This document shows, piece after piece, positions 1 through 6,421 of a DNA stretch of 6,441 nucleotides (position 1 is its first letter; each line of letters opens with the position of its first letter). A program made the translations under genes and the position numbers. The stretch lies in the NCBI GenBank assembly GCA_033763355.1, contig JANRKT010000408.1:1-6441 (forward strand), in the 5' to 3' direction. This stretch comes from JANRKT01 sp033763355. GTDB taxonomy: Bacteria; Bacteroidota; Bacteroidia; Chitinophagales; Chitinophagaceae. The notes beneath the pieces were generated by a model, which searched no databases, had not been told where the DNA came from, and worked only from the letters and a program-made list of their open reading frames with translations.

Positions 1-24
1 TTCGAATTAATAAAACAGGATGTC

Positions 25-459
25 ATGAAAATTTTATCATTACTGATTTTACTTTTTGCTTTTACAGGTAAAAGCTACAGCCAGCAACAAACTAAAAAGG
101 AAGCCAGGCCTGAAGACCAGATCAGGCAATACTGGTTTGTAATGCTTATAAAAGGCCCCAACCGCAACCAGGATTCTGCCAAAGCAGTCAAAATACAGGA
201 AGGCCACATGGCCAACATCAATCGCTTGTATTATGAAGGTAAATTAAAAGTAGCCGGTCCATTTGGCGGCGGCGGTAACTGGTCAGGTATTTTTATTTTT
301 GATTGCACTACTAAAGAAGAAGTAGAAAAATATTTACAAACTGATCCTGCTGTTTCTTCAGGCAGATTGGGCTACGAAATCCATCCCTGGTGGACAGCGC
401 CTATTGGAAGTTTTGTGCCGGGGAAACCGAAACAACCATCTAAAACACCTGCTCCATAA
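25..459 (+). CDS. Exported YCII-domain (YciI-like) protein
   Basis: The 144-residue product opens with a signal peptide: Lys2, a hydrophobic core at about 3-14, and a likely cleavage near Ser19/Gln20. A YCII-type ferredoxin-like domain follows at about 35-125. Family-typical landmarks are the strand WFVMLIKGP (37-45), His61 in EGHMANINRL, GPF at 78-80 followed by a Gly run, and the helix ending in TDPAV with Asp107. In YciI proteins a conserved His and Asp form the presumed active site, and His61 is a good match for that His. The family's reaction is mostly unknown; some relatives are dehalogenase-like or fused to other enzymes. The tail (about 131-144) is Pro/Lys rich and probably disordered. 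AGGA at 17-20 is a plausible ribosome site. The reading frame is open to the window edge, but Met1 is chosen because the signal peptide begins there. The family call is firm; function and substrate are not known. Confidence 0.85.
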   Translation: MKILSLLILLFAFTGKSYSQQQTKKEARPEDQIRQYWFVMLIKGPNRNQDSAKAVKIQEGHMANINRLYYEGKLKVAGPFGGGGNWSGIFIFDCTTKEEVEKYLQTDPAVSSGRLGYEIHPWWTAPIGSFVPGKPKQPSKTPAP

Positions 460-561
460 AAAATATTTCAACCCGTTATTTTACTGAGGCACAAGTACGC
501 CGGCGCTGCTTAGCTTATCTGCATACTTTCCAGGTTGGGATGGACTTAAAACCTGCTATTC

Positions 562-783
562 TTAAGGATTAGCACTATCAGCTTCCCAAGGAAATTTTTT
601 GATTAATCTTAACTGAGGAGGTCCACTTCCTTGCATTTCCGGATAGATGTATTCTTCAATCCATTTCTCACCTGTTTTTTCATCAACAAAATAAGTGACC
701 CAATTAATGCAATCAGTTTGAATTTCTTTTAGGGAATCTCTTTTCAAGTAAAATGCTTGCCCTTTTATTATTATATCTTCCAT
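562..783 (-). CDS. Imm27-like small immunity protein (orphan)
   Basis: This 73-residue cytosolic protein has no signal peptide or membrane segment. Its core, about residues 26-62, follows the pattern I recall for immunity protein 27: Trp28, a short hairpin with TGEKW (Trp41), then Tyr47-Pro48, a glycine-rich GSGPP (52-56) and Leu58. Imm27 members usually read W...G.YWE..YP......GGGPP.L..I. They are immunity proteins of polymorphic toxin systems that neutralise a partner toxin. The N-terminal part is shorter than in typical members of about 85-95 residues, and the acidic, proline-containing tail (about 64-73) differs. A purine-rich AGGGGG lies about 10 bases upstream of the ATG, which supports this start. 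No toxin, secretion gene or other immunity gene is adjacent: the neighbours are the convergent YCII gene and the divergent RDD gene. The family call rests on motif memory and could be wrong; the gene itself is likely real. Confidence 0.6.
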   Translation of the reverse strand: MEDIIIKGQAFYLKRDSLKEIQTDCINWVTYFVDEKTGEKWIEEYIYPEMQGSGPPQLRLIKKFPWEADSANP

Positions 784-976
784 AAATTTCTGCCCCCTAA
801 GTCTCTCCGCTCCAAAATGGATGGAGGACTCAGCGTTTCATCGGTAAAAATTACTAAGTCTAATTGAGAAAAAATCTAACAATAAGTGCGCCTTAAAAAT
901 TATTTTTGGCACTGTCATAAAACGGAGGAAAAAAATCATAATAGAAAATACTTTTGAATAATAACTACCCTTTGTT
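784..976. promoter_or_regulatory. Divergent intergenic region, Imm27-like gene / RDD gene
   Basis: This 193-bp AT-rich gap separates two genes reading outward, so both promoters should lie here. I could not place a convincing Bacteroidota promoter (TTTG near -33, TAnnTTTG near -7) on either strand. The nearest match, TACCCTTTG at 966-974, has one extra spacer base and sits right at the RDD start codon. A Shine-Dalgarno-like GGAGGA at 924-929 has no start codon at a useful distance. An imperfect inverted repeat lies at 885-913. Confidence 0.4.
885..913. repeat. Imperfect inverted repeat (possible hairpin)
   Basis: The outer arms AGTGC (885-889) and GCACT (909-913) are complementary. They enclose complementary A and T runs around a short TTA loop, with several unpaired bases on the left side. 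It could be an operator or a weak hairpin in the leader of the RDD gene. AT-rich intergenic DNA throws up such pairings by chance, so support is weak. Confidence 0.2.
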
Positions 977-1438
977 ATGATTAAAAGCAAGACAAAACCC
1001 AATGTAGAAAAACGTATCGGGGCAACAATAATAGATTATACGATAATACTCATATTTTTTATTCTTTATGTCAGCTACTTTGGTTCACCCAATGATGAGG
1101 GAGGATATACTGTGAGCGGGTTACCTGCAGCAGGCCCGCTGGTTTTCTGGTTTTGTTATACTGTTTTACCAGAAACTTTTTTTAAAGCAACGTTGGGTCA
1201 TGCAATTTTTAATCTCAGGGTTACTTCCATGACTGGTGACAGAGTTACCTTCCTCCAAATTTTCAAAAGACATTTGGCCGATATGATTGAAATTATCTGG
1301 TGTTTGGGCTTGATTGCATATATTTTAATCAGGCACACCCAATACAATCAAAGGCTCGGAGATATTTGGGCTAAAACTATTGTATTTGATAAAACTGACC
1401 CTGAACAAAATAATGTTATTTCTTCACCTATTAGTTAA
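977..1438 (+). CDS. RDD family membrane protein
   Basis: The 153-residue inner-membrane protein has the RDD-family signature. Residues 13-20 read RIGATIID, with the expected Arg13 and Asp20 at the start of the first membrane segment (about 17-36). A second hydrophobic segment spans about 52-66, followed by the conserved stretch TFFKATLGHAIFNLRV (67-82). A third segment lies at about 103-118. The closing motif QRLGDIWAKTIV (125-136) supplies the second Asp (129). The length is normal for single-domain members. The biochemical role of most RDD proteins is unknown; a few have been linked to ion or proton exchange, which cannot be inferred here. An in-frame stop at 962-964 excludes a longer start, and no Shine-Dalgarno sequence precedes the ATG, as is common in Bacteroidota. 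It converges on the S9 peptidase gene, with 62 bp between the stops. Confidence 0.88.
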   Translation: MIKSKTKPNVEKRIGATIIDYTIILIFFILYVSYFGSPNDEGGYTVSGLPAAGPLVFWFCYTVLPETFFKATLGHAIFNLRVTSMTGDRVTFLQIFKRHLADMIEIIWCLGLIAYILIRHTQYNQRLGDIWAKTIVFDKTDPEQNNVISSPIS

Positions 1439-1473
1439 CATTAGTTCAGGAAGCAAATAACCGCTTTGAATCC

Positions 1474-1493
1474 GGTTGAATTGTTTCAAATCC
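1474..1493. terminator. Weak stem-loop between convergent genes
   Basis: TTGAA (1476-1480) pairs with TTCAA (1485-1489) across a TTGT loop, and GG/CC flank it with a two-base bulge. It lies in the 62-bp gap where the RDD gene and the S9 peptidase gene converge, so a shared terminator is expected here. The stem is short and AT-rich and lacks a clear T tract on either side, so the call is tentative. Confidence 0.25.
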
Positions 1494-1500
1494 ATTTTAC

Positions 1501-3981
1501 TCATCTCTTCTTCCCGCTCTGCTCCACCTCTTTATTCATCTCTGTCATGTCCACGGTTTGTGAAAAATCACCAAGCAGCCATTTGCTGTAAAAATCCCCC
1601 ATCAGCCAGAAGAAATATTCCGTCATATCGCCGAAACCATGCCGCTGGCCGGGCAGGAGCATAAAATCAAACCGTTTATTGGCTTTAATCAATGCATTGG
1701 CCATGCGGATGGTATTGGCAGGATGCACATTGTTGTCAATATCGCCGGTTACCAGCAATAACCTTCCTTTCAGGTTCTTTGCCAGCTCTGAGTTCTTTTC
1801 AATATTATAAACAAATGTGGTATCGCCTTTTTCATTTACCTGTTCCTTTACGCCGTGGTGTTTTTCACTCCACCAGCGGTTGTAAATGTTGTTTTCGTGG
1901 TTGCCCGCTGATGAAACGGCCACTTTAAAAAAATCAGGATACAGCAGCATGGCGGCAGTGCTCATAAACCCGCCGCCCGAATGGCCATGTATCCCCACAC
2001 GGTTAATGTCAATAAAAGTATAACGGTCGGCCAGTTGCTCAATAGCCGCTTTTTTATCGGCAAGGCCATAATCCCTCAGGTTGCCATAACCATAGTTGTG
2101 GTACCATTTGGATCGGCCGGGGTGGCCGCCTCTGTTGCCCATTGTTACCACAACAAAACCCAGTTGCGCCAGGCGGTCAATCCTGTCCATACTGCGGCCA
2201 AATGCTTTGTTTACCGATTCTGTTTGCGGGCCGGGATATACATAAGCGATAACCGGATATTTTTTGGCGGAATCAAAGTCGAATGGTTTATACATTACCC
2301 CATAAATATCAGTAATGCCATCATCAGCTTTTACCTTATAGATTTGCGGAAATTTATATCCTGCTTCAAACAATTTTGATAAATCAGCAGTTTCAAGGTC
2401 CATTATCTTTCTGCCTGTATTATCAAACAAAACTGATTTGGGAACAGTGTTTACCCTTGAATAATTATCAATATAAAATTTGTTGTCATCATCCATTCCG
2501 GGGTTGTGGTCATAATCACCCGGGTTTAATAATTTAAGGTTATTGCCATCAAGGTTAATCCTGTAAAGGTGGAGATAATAAGGATCTTCACCTGTTTCTT
2601 TTCCGTTGGCAGTAAAATACAATACACGTGCCTTTTCATCAATGCCAATAATATCTTCACAATGGTAAGCGCCTGATGTAACCTGGTTTTTCAGTTTGCC
2701 ATAGGCATCATACAAATAAAAATGCCCCCAGCCATCCATTTCACTCCAGTGAACCACTTCAGCTCCATTATTCACCAAACCCGGCCTTCTTGTTTCCACA
2801 TAAGTATTCATTCTTTCTTCAATCAGCACTTTCTCTTCTCCCGTTTTTACATCCAGCATACAAATATCAATCCGCTTAAGGTCACGGCTGGTGCGGTTAA
2901 AATAAAATTGTTCGTTTGTGCCAAGCCATACAAGGGGGCGGTAATCATCATCTCTCTGCTTTTCTTTAAACGGTTCTGCCCAGATGTTCAGTTCCTGGTC
3001 TTTGAACTGTTCAACAGCAATTTTCTTTTGTGTTTTATTGATAAAATCAAAAAGATGCAATTCCCTCACAGGTGCCTCTTTTTCGCCCGGCAGGTGGTAT
3101 TTATAAGTTTCCAGTGCAGGACGCGGATCGGTAATGTTGTGCAATACCCACAGGTCTTTTACTTTCCGCATATCAGAGCGGATCATGGCAAAATGTCCTG
3201 AACCCGGCGACCAGTAAATAAATGCAGGCTTGCGTTTGTTTTTATTCTTTTCCCTGTCCACATTGGTTTCATTAAATGAATCACCGTAAGAATAAAACTC
3301 AATGCCATCTTTGGTAAGCTGCGTTTCAACTATTGTACTGTCATCTTCGTTTTGCAAAGCCTTCCGGTAATTGGCGCTGTCCATCCAGAAAAGGTTAAAG
3401 TTGCGGGCAAATACAACAAACTTACCGTCAGGTGAAATGGAAGCCCAGTTGGGCCTGCGTTTGGGTTTTTTGAAACCAGTTAACTCAACCAGTTCGCCTG
3501 TATTGATGTTGTATTCAAAATAAAATGTTTTCTTCTCTTTTACAGGCGGCGTTCCTTTTTTGGCCGCTGTATCTTTCTTTTCAATTTCTTCTGTGCTTTT
3601 TACCTCAAACTGTATCCAGTTCTCGTCTTTTACAAAACGCATGCTGTCCAAACCAAGATGTTGTGCATCGAAAGGGTCTTTTACAATACGTGTAATTTTT
3701 GCAGCAAGATCAGCATTGTTGAACAACAACTTTTTTTCTGCTTTGGCAGGATCAACGATATACCATTTCTTTCCTTCGCTGGTTTCGTACATGTACCAGA
3801 AGCGGTCAGACTTTTTTAGCCAGTGGGGATCAACTGAGGTTGTAAAAATCAGCTTTTCTAATTTTTTGGGGGAGAACCTTGCGGCAAGCTGATAGTTGGC
3901 TTTGGCAACAGGCGCAGTTTGTGAAAAACCAATGAAAACAATAAATACTTGAAATACAAAAAACAACAGGAACTTTCTCAT
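1501..3981 (-). CDS. Exported S9 family (DPP-IV-like) serine peptidase
   Basis: The frame is open from 4053, but the internal Met at 3981 is preferred because it starts a clean signal peptide (MRKFLL..., about 1-20, cleaved before Gln21), giving 826 residues. An N-terminal beta-propeller of DPP-IV type covers about 95-500, including ISPDGKFVVFARN (181-193) and WSEMDGWGHFYLYD (412-425). A C-terminal alpha/beta-hydrolase domain covers about 575-810. The triad is complete: Ser668 in GHSGGG, Asp749 in DIDNNVHP, and His781 in GQRHGF. Tyr582 in YVYPGP matches the oxyanion-hole Tyr of DPP-IV. Such enzymes cut short peptides, often after Pro or Ala, here probably in the periplasm. The Glu-Glu motif that anchors the substrate N-terminus in true DPP-IV is not seen before the WSP motif (257-259), so exopeptidase specificity is uncertain. 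There is no Shine-Dalgarno sequence. It diverges from the SGNH hydrolase gene. Confidence 0.93.
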   Translation of the reverse strand: MRKFLLFFVFQVFIVFIGFSQTAPVAKANYQLAARFSPKKLEKLIFTTSVDPHWLKKSDRFWYMYETSEGKKWYIVDPAKAEKKLLFNNADLAAKITRIVKDPFDAQHLGLDSMRFVKDENWIQFEVKSTEEIEKKDTAAKKGTPPVKEKKTFYFEYNINTGELVELTGFKKPKRRPNWASISPDGKFVVFARNFNLFWMDSANYRKALQNEDDSTIVETQLTKDGIEFYSYGDSFNETNVDREKNKNKRKPAFIYWSPGSGHFAMIRSDMRKVKDLWVLHNITDPRPALETYKYHLPGEKEAPVRELHLFDFINKTQKKIAVEQFKDQELNIWAEPFKEKQRDDDYRPLVWLGTNEQFYFNRTSRDLKRIDICMLDVKTGEEKVLIEERMNTYVETRRPGLVNNGAEVVHWSEMDGWGHFYLYDAYGKLKNQVTSGAYHCEDIIGIDEKARVLYFTANGKETGEDPYYLHLYRINLDGNNLKLLNPGDYDHNPGMDDDNKFYIDNYSRVNTVPKSVLFDNTGRKIMDLETADLSKLFEAGYKFPQIYKVKADDGITDIYGVMYKPFDFDSAKKYPVIAYVYPGPQTESVNKAFGRSMDRIDRLAQLGFVVVTMGNRGGHPGRSKWYHNYGYGNLRDYGLADKKAAIEQLADRYTFIDINRVGIHGHSGGGFMSTAAMLLYPDFFKVAVSSAGNHENNIYNRWWSEKHHGVKEQVNEKGDTTFVYNIEKNSELAKNLKGRLLLVTGDIDNNVHPANTIRMANALIKANKRFDFMLLPGQRHGFGDMTEYFFWLMGDFYSKWLLGDFSQTVDMTEMNKEVEQSGKKR

Positions 3982-4176
3982 GGCAGTTGGTTTTATGAAA
4001 GATGAAAATAAGAAATAATAATTTTCACTTATCATGTGATTTATTTTGGCCACAGATTACACGAATTTTCACGGAAACAGCAATGCCGGTCCTTGTATTA
4101 CAAAAAAATCAGATTCGCCGTAATAGAAATTAAATACTGCAATATTTTACTTCGTAAATTCCAACAAAATAATCTG
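3982..4176. promoter_or_regulatory. Divergent intergenic region, S9 peptidase / SGNH hydrolase
   Basis: The 195 bp between the two chosen starts should carry both promoters. Reading frames of both neighbours run into this region without a stop (minus to 4053, plus from 4036) and would overlap head to head. The extensions (24 and 47 residues) look non-coding in character and would bury the signal peptides, so they are discarded. I found no convincing TTTG / TAnnTTTG promoter pair on either strand. The region holds a CAC-headed direct repeat at 4051-4079. Confidence 0.45.
4051..4079. repeat. Three short CAC-headed direct repeats
   Basis: Three consecutive units of 9-10 bases begin with CAC followed by purines and an A/T tail: CACAGATTA (4051-4059), CACGAATTTT (4060-4069), CACGGAAACA (4070-4079). 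A partly complementary segment, ATTCGCCGTAAT (4113-4124), mirrors ATTACACGAAT (4056-4066) with mismatches, so the whole may be a decayed inverted-repeat element. I recall similar CACAGATTACACGAAT-type intergenic repeats in other Bacteroidota genomes, but could not check this. Confidence 0.45.
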
Positions 4177-4854
4177 ATGAAATTTATTTTTATACCCATT
4201 ACTGTTTTTATTTTCCTGTTCTTAAATTATACTGCCATGTCGCAACAACAATACAGTTATCTGGCTTTGGGGGATTCCTATACCATTGGTGAAACCGTTT
4301 CCATATATGAAAACTTTCCTTACCAAACGGTGCAACTGCTCAGGAAAAAAGGGTTTGCTTTTCATGCTCCCGATATAGTGGCAAAAACCGGATGGACCAC
4401 AGATGAACTGGAAGCAGGTATTAAACGCACACAATTACATCCTGTTTATGATTTTGTATCGCTTCTTATCGGCGTAAACAACCAATACCGCGGCAGGAGC
4501 GCTGAGGAGTATGCCAAAGAATTTGAAGCTTTATTGAAAAAAGCAATAGCCTTTTCAGGCAATAACCCCAGTCATGTTTTTGTATTGAGCATACCCGACT
4601 GGGGCGCAACCCCTTTTGCTGAAGGCCGGGACAGGAAAAAAATTGCAGCAGAAATTGACGTTTTTAATTCGGTTAATAAAAGCATTGCTGAAAAGTACAG
4701 GGTAAATTATATTGACATTACCCCGGGTACAAGAGAAGCTGCACAGGATGAAAGCCTGCTGGCAGCAGACAAATTACATCCTTCAGGAAAAGATTATGCA
4801 AGATGGGCGGAGAAGCTGAGTGAGTATATTATCAAATTGATAAGAATGAAATGA
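4177..4854 (+). CDS. Exported SGNH/GDSL-family hydrolase
   Basis: The 225-residue product starts at an internal ATG of a longer open frame, because this Met opens a signal peptide (hydrophobic about 3-19, cleavage near Ser22/Gln23). The mature part is a compact SGNH hydrolase. Block I is ALGDSYT with nucleophile Ser34. Block II is KTGWTT with Gly72. Block III is IGVNNQY with Asn101. Block V is DKLHPSG with Asp198 and His201. All four name-giving residues (Ser, Gly, Asn, His) are therefore present and the enzyme should be active. Family members are esterases, lipases, acyl-hydrolases or carbohydrate deacetylases; nothing here settles the substrate. It probably acts in the periplasm or outside the cell, since there is no lipobox. 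No Shine-Dalgarno sequence is visible. It diverges from the S9 peptidase gene and converges on the CAP gene. Confidence 0.92.
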   Translation: MKFIFIPITVFIFLFLNYTAMSQQQYSYLALGDSYTIGETVSIYENFPYQTVQLLRKKGFAFHAPDIVAKTGWTTDELEAGIKRTQLHPVYDFVSLLIGVNNQYRGRSAEEYAKEFEALLKKAIAFSGNNPSHVFVLSIPDWGATPFAEGRDRKKIAAEIDVFNSVNKSIAEKYRVNYIDITPGTREAAQDESLLAADKLHPSGKDYARWAEKLSEYIIKLIRMK

Positions 4855-4931
4855 AATTTAAAAGTTATAAGATAGAAACAGGGAATAAATAAATTTGTAA
4901 ACCAATTAACTGATTAACATTATTGCTGCCT

Positions 4932-5456
4932 TTACTTTGCCCCAAACACCTGTGTCCAGTAAGTTCCTTCCTTGCCCACACCCATTTCCTTAAAGTTTTT
5001 GTTCATGATGTTTTTGCAATGCCCTTCGCTGTTGAGCCATGCATTCACCACGGCCTGCTCATCAGGATAACCCATTGCAATGTTCTCACCGTAAGTACTC
5101 CACGCATAACCTGCAGTGGTAATCCGCGTACCGGGTGTTGTGCCGTCAAGACTGGTGTGACTGAAATAGTTATTCGTCTTCATATCAGCGCTGTGGTCAT
5201 ACGCCGCTTTGGCCAATTGATCATTCCATGATACAGTTCCAACAGATGGCATAACCGTAGTGCCGCATGTACAGCCGCTCTGCCTTGCCTGGTTCACCAG
5301 GTTCAGCATGGTTTGTTTATTTACATTATAAACTATGGTATTGTTACCGCCATTATTACTATTGCCATTGTTATCAACGGCAGCATCTTGTTTTTTGCAG
5401 GAATAAAATGCTGAGAAAACAGCAACTGAAAGAAAGAATAGATGTTTTGTTTTCAT
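4932..5456 (-). CDS. CAP/SCP-domain lipoprotein
   Basis: The 174-residue product has a lipoprotein signal: hydrophobic residues 6-18, then Tyr-Ser-Cys20 followed by Lys-Lys. The lipobox is relaxed (Phe-Tyr-Ser-Cys), as Bacteroidota tolerate. An Asn/Gly-rich tether (about 28-39) leads to a CAP (cysteine-rich secretory protein / PR-1) domain at about 47-172. Landmarks are LVNQARQSGCTCG (53-65), WNDQLAKAAYDHSADM (77-92), YFSHTSLDGTTPGTR (97-111), GENIAMGY (123-130), AWLNSEGHCKNIM (139-151) and YWTQVFG (166-172). Candidate cavity residues include His100, Glu124 and His146. Bacterial CAP proteins are extracellular or envelope proteins of mostly unknown activity. Cys62, Cys64 and Cys147 may include a disulfide pair. 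The gene starts 57 bp after the pyrF stop in the same direction, so read-through from pyrF is possible. No Shine-Dalgarno sequence is seen. Confidence 0.92.
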   Translation of the reverse strand: MKTKHLFFLSVAVFSAFYSCKKQDAAVDNNGNSNNGGNNTIVYNVNKQTMLNLVNQARQSGCTCGTTVMPSVGTVSWNDQLAKAAYDHSADMKTNNYFSHTSLDGTTPGTRITTAGYAWSTYGENIAMGYPDEQAVVNAWLNSEGHCKNIMNKNFKEMGVGKEGTYWTQVFGAK

Positions 5457-5513
5457 AAAGGATAATCAGGTTACGGAAAAATGATTGCAAAAACCAATCC
5501 TATAAACTATAAT

Positions 5514-6344
5514 TTACTGCAAATATTGTTGCATTTCCTGCTGGTATTGCTGTGCTATTGCACCAGCTTTTTGTGCAAAATCCTCTTTTTCAGATGCATA
5601 AATAACAGCACGGCTTACATTCACCAGTAAGCCGGTATCATTTTTTATCATTCCCCTCTCTGAAATTTCTTTAAGGCTCCCGCCCTGGGCGCCCACGCCC
5701 GGAACAAGCAAAAAGTTTTGGGGGATGATCTTACGTATCCTTTCCACATCATCTGCTTTGGTGGCGCCCACTACAAACATCAGGTTGCCCGGGTTGCCCC
5801 ATGATGATACCTGTTTAATTACACGTTCATATAAAAAATCGTATTGCGAAGGATGCATGCCATGCGCCGCAATAAACTGCTGCTGAAAATCTGCACTGCC
5901 TTTGTTGGATGTTAAACCCAGTACAATGGCCCATTTGTTTTCATATTCAAGAAAAGGCCGGATGCTGTCCTCACCCATATACGGCGCAACTGTAATGGCG
6001 TCGAAAGGAAGCGTTTCAAAAAAGGCTTTGGCATATTGGGTTGAAGTGTTTCCTATATCGCCGCGTTTAGCATCAGCAATTTTAAAATGTTCATCGCCGA
6101 TATAGCGAACGGTTTTTTCCATAGCCTCCCAGCCTTTCAATCCCAATGCTTCATAAAAAGCGGTGTTTATCTTGTAACTGACACATAAATCCCTTGTCGC
6201 ATCAATAATGGCTTTATTGAAAGCAAATACCGGGTCTGGCACAGACAAGAGGTGCTTAGGAATTTTTGCGATGTCAGTATCGAGGCCAACACAGAGATAA
6301 GATTGTTTTTTGAAAATCTGTCCGGTGAGCTGCTGTCTTGTCAT
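5514..6344 (-). CDS. pyrF: Orotidine 5'-phosphate decarboxylase, subfamily 2
   Basis: This enzyme converts orotidine 5'-monophosphate to UMP and CO2, the last step of de novo UMP synthesis in the cytosol. The 276-residue length fits subfamily 2. Visible signatures of the TIM-barrel decarboxylase are LCVGLDTD (17-24) binding substrate, YKINTAFYEALG (57-68) and the catalytic DAKRGDIGNT (91-100), which holds the Asp91-Lys93-Asp96 charge network. Further ones are APYMGEDSI (120-128), LGLTSNKGS (142-150), the phosphate-binding PGVGAQGG (215-222) and NVSRAVIYA (242-250) with Arg245. All key residues are present. The ATG gives the family-typical N terminus, and no Shine-Dalgarno sequence precedes it. 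The gene stands apart from other pyrimidine genes within this window. Two small inverted repeats lie 60-97 bp upstream. The CAP lipoprotein gene follows 57 bp downstream. Confidence 0.97.
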   Translation of the reverse strand: MTRQQLTGQIFKKQSYLCVGLDTDIAKIPKHLLSVPDPVFAFNKAIIDATRDLCVSYKINTAFYEALGLKGWEAMEKTVRYIGDEHFKIADAKRGDIGNTSTQYAKAFFETLPFDAITVAPYMGEDSIRPFLEYENKWAIVLGLTSNKGSADFQQQFIAAHGMHPSQYDFLYERVIKQVSSWGNPGNLMFVVGATKADDVERIRKIIPQNFLLVPGVGAQGGSLKEISERGMIKNDTGLLVNVSRAVIYASEKEDFAQKAGAIAQQYQQEMQQYLQ

Positions 6345-6403
6345 GCTGCGAAGATAACGTTTCGCTTAGGCGTTGGTTAACTAAAATTTTTGAAAAAATC
6401 CGG

Positions 6404-6420
6404 CAGTATTTGATATACTG
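6404..6420. repeat. Perfect 6-bp inverted repeat, 5-base loop
   Basis: CAGTAT (6404-6409) and ATACTG (6415-6420) are exact reverse complements around TTGAT. The size suits a dimeric repressor site or a small hairpin. There is no T tract directly after it on either strand, so it does not look like a classic terminator. Confidence 0.4.
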
Positions 6421-6421
6421 T

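Noticed and set aside
497..506. CGCCGGCG self-complementary patch between the YCII and Imm27-like genes as a terminator
   Set aside because: It is a palindrome without a loop and has no T tract; too little to call.
465..570. Protein-like short frame on + (FTEAQVRRRCLAYLH...) ending in a stop at about 570
   Set aside because: It has no start codon upstream of its charged part, is only about 35 codons long, and matches no family I recognise; probably chance, possibly a gene remnant.
924..929. Shine-Dalgarno-like GGAGGA in the gap before the RDD gene
   Set aside because: No ATG, GTG or TTG lies at a workable distance with a meaningful frame, and the RDD start is about 48 bases further on.
966..974. 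TACCCTTTG as a Bacteroidota -7 promoter element
   Set aside because: It has one extra spacer base, no matching upstream TTTG at the right distance, and it lies directly at the RDD start codon.
1692..3892. Several plus-strand open frames of 78-159 codons inside the S9 peptidase gene
   Set aside because: They lie antisense to a gene with full catalytic motifs, and their translations lack recognisable domains.
3982..4053. N-terminal extension of the S9 peptidase frame to an ATG at 4053
   Set aside because: The added 24 residues precede a textbook signal peptide starting at 3981 and overlap the opposing SGNH frame.
4036..4176. N-terminal extension of the SGNH hydrolase frame from an earlier ATG
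   Set aside because: It would add 47 residues ahead of a clear signal peptide and overlap the opposing S9 frame; the composition looks non-coding.
4855..4931. Terminator between the convergent SGNH and CAP genes
   Set aside because: Only AT-rich, long-loop pairings (AAATTTA with TAAATTT) are visible, with no compact stem plus T tract.
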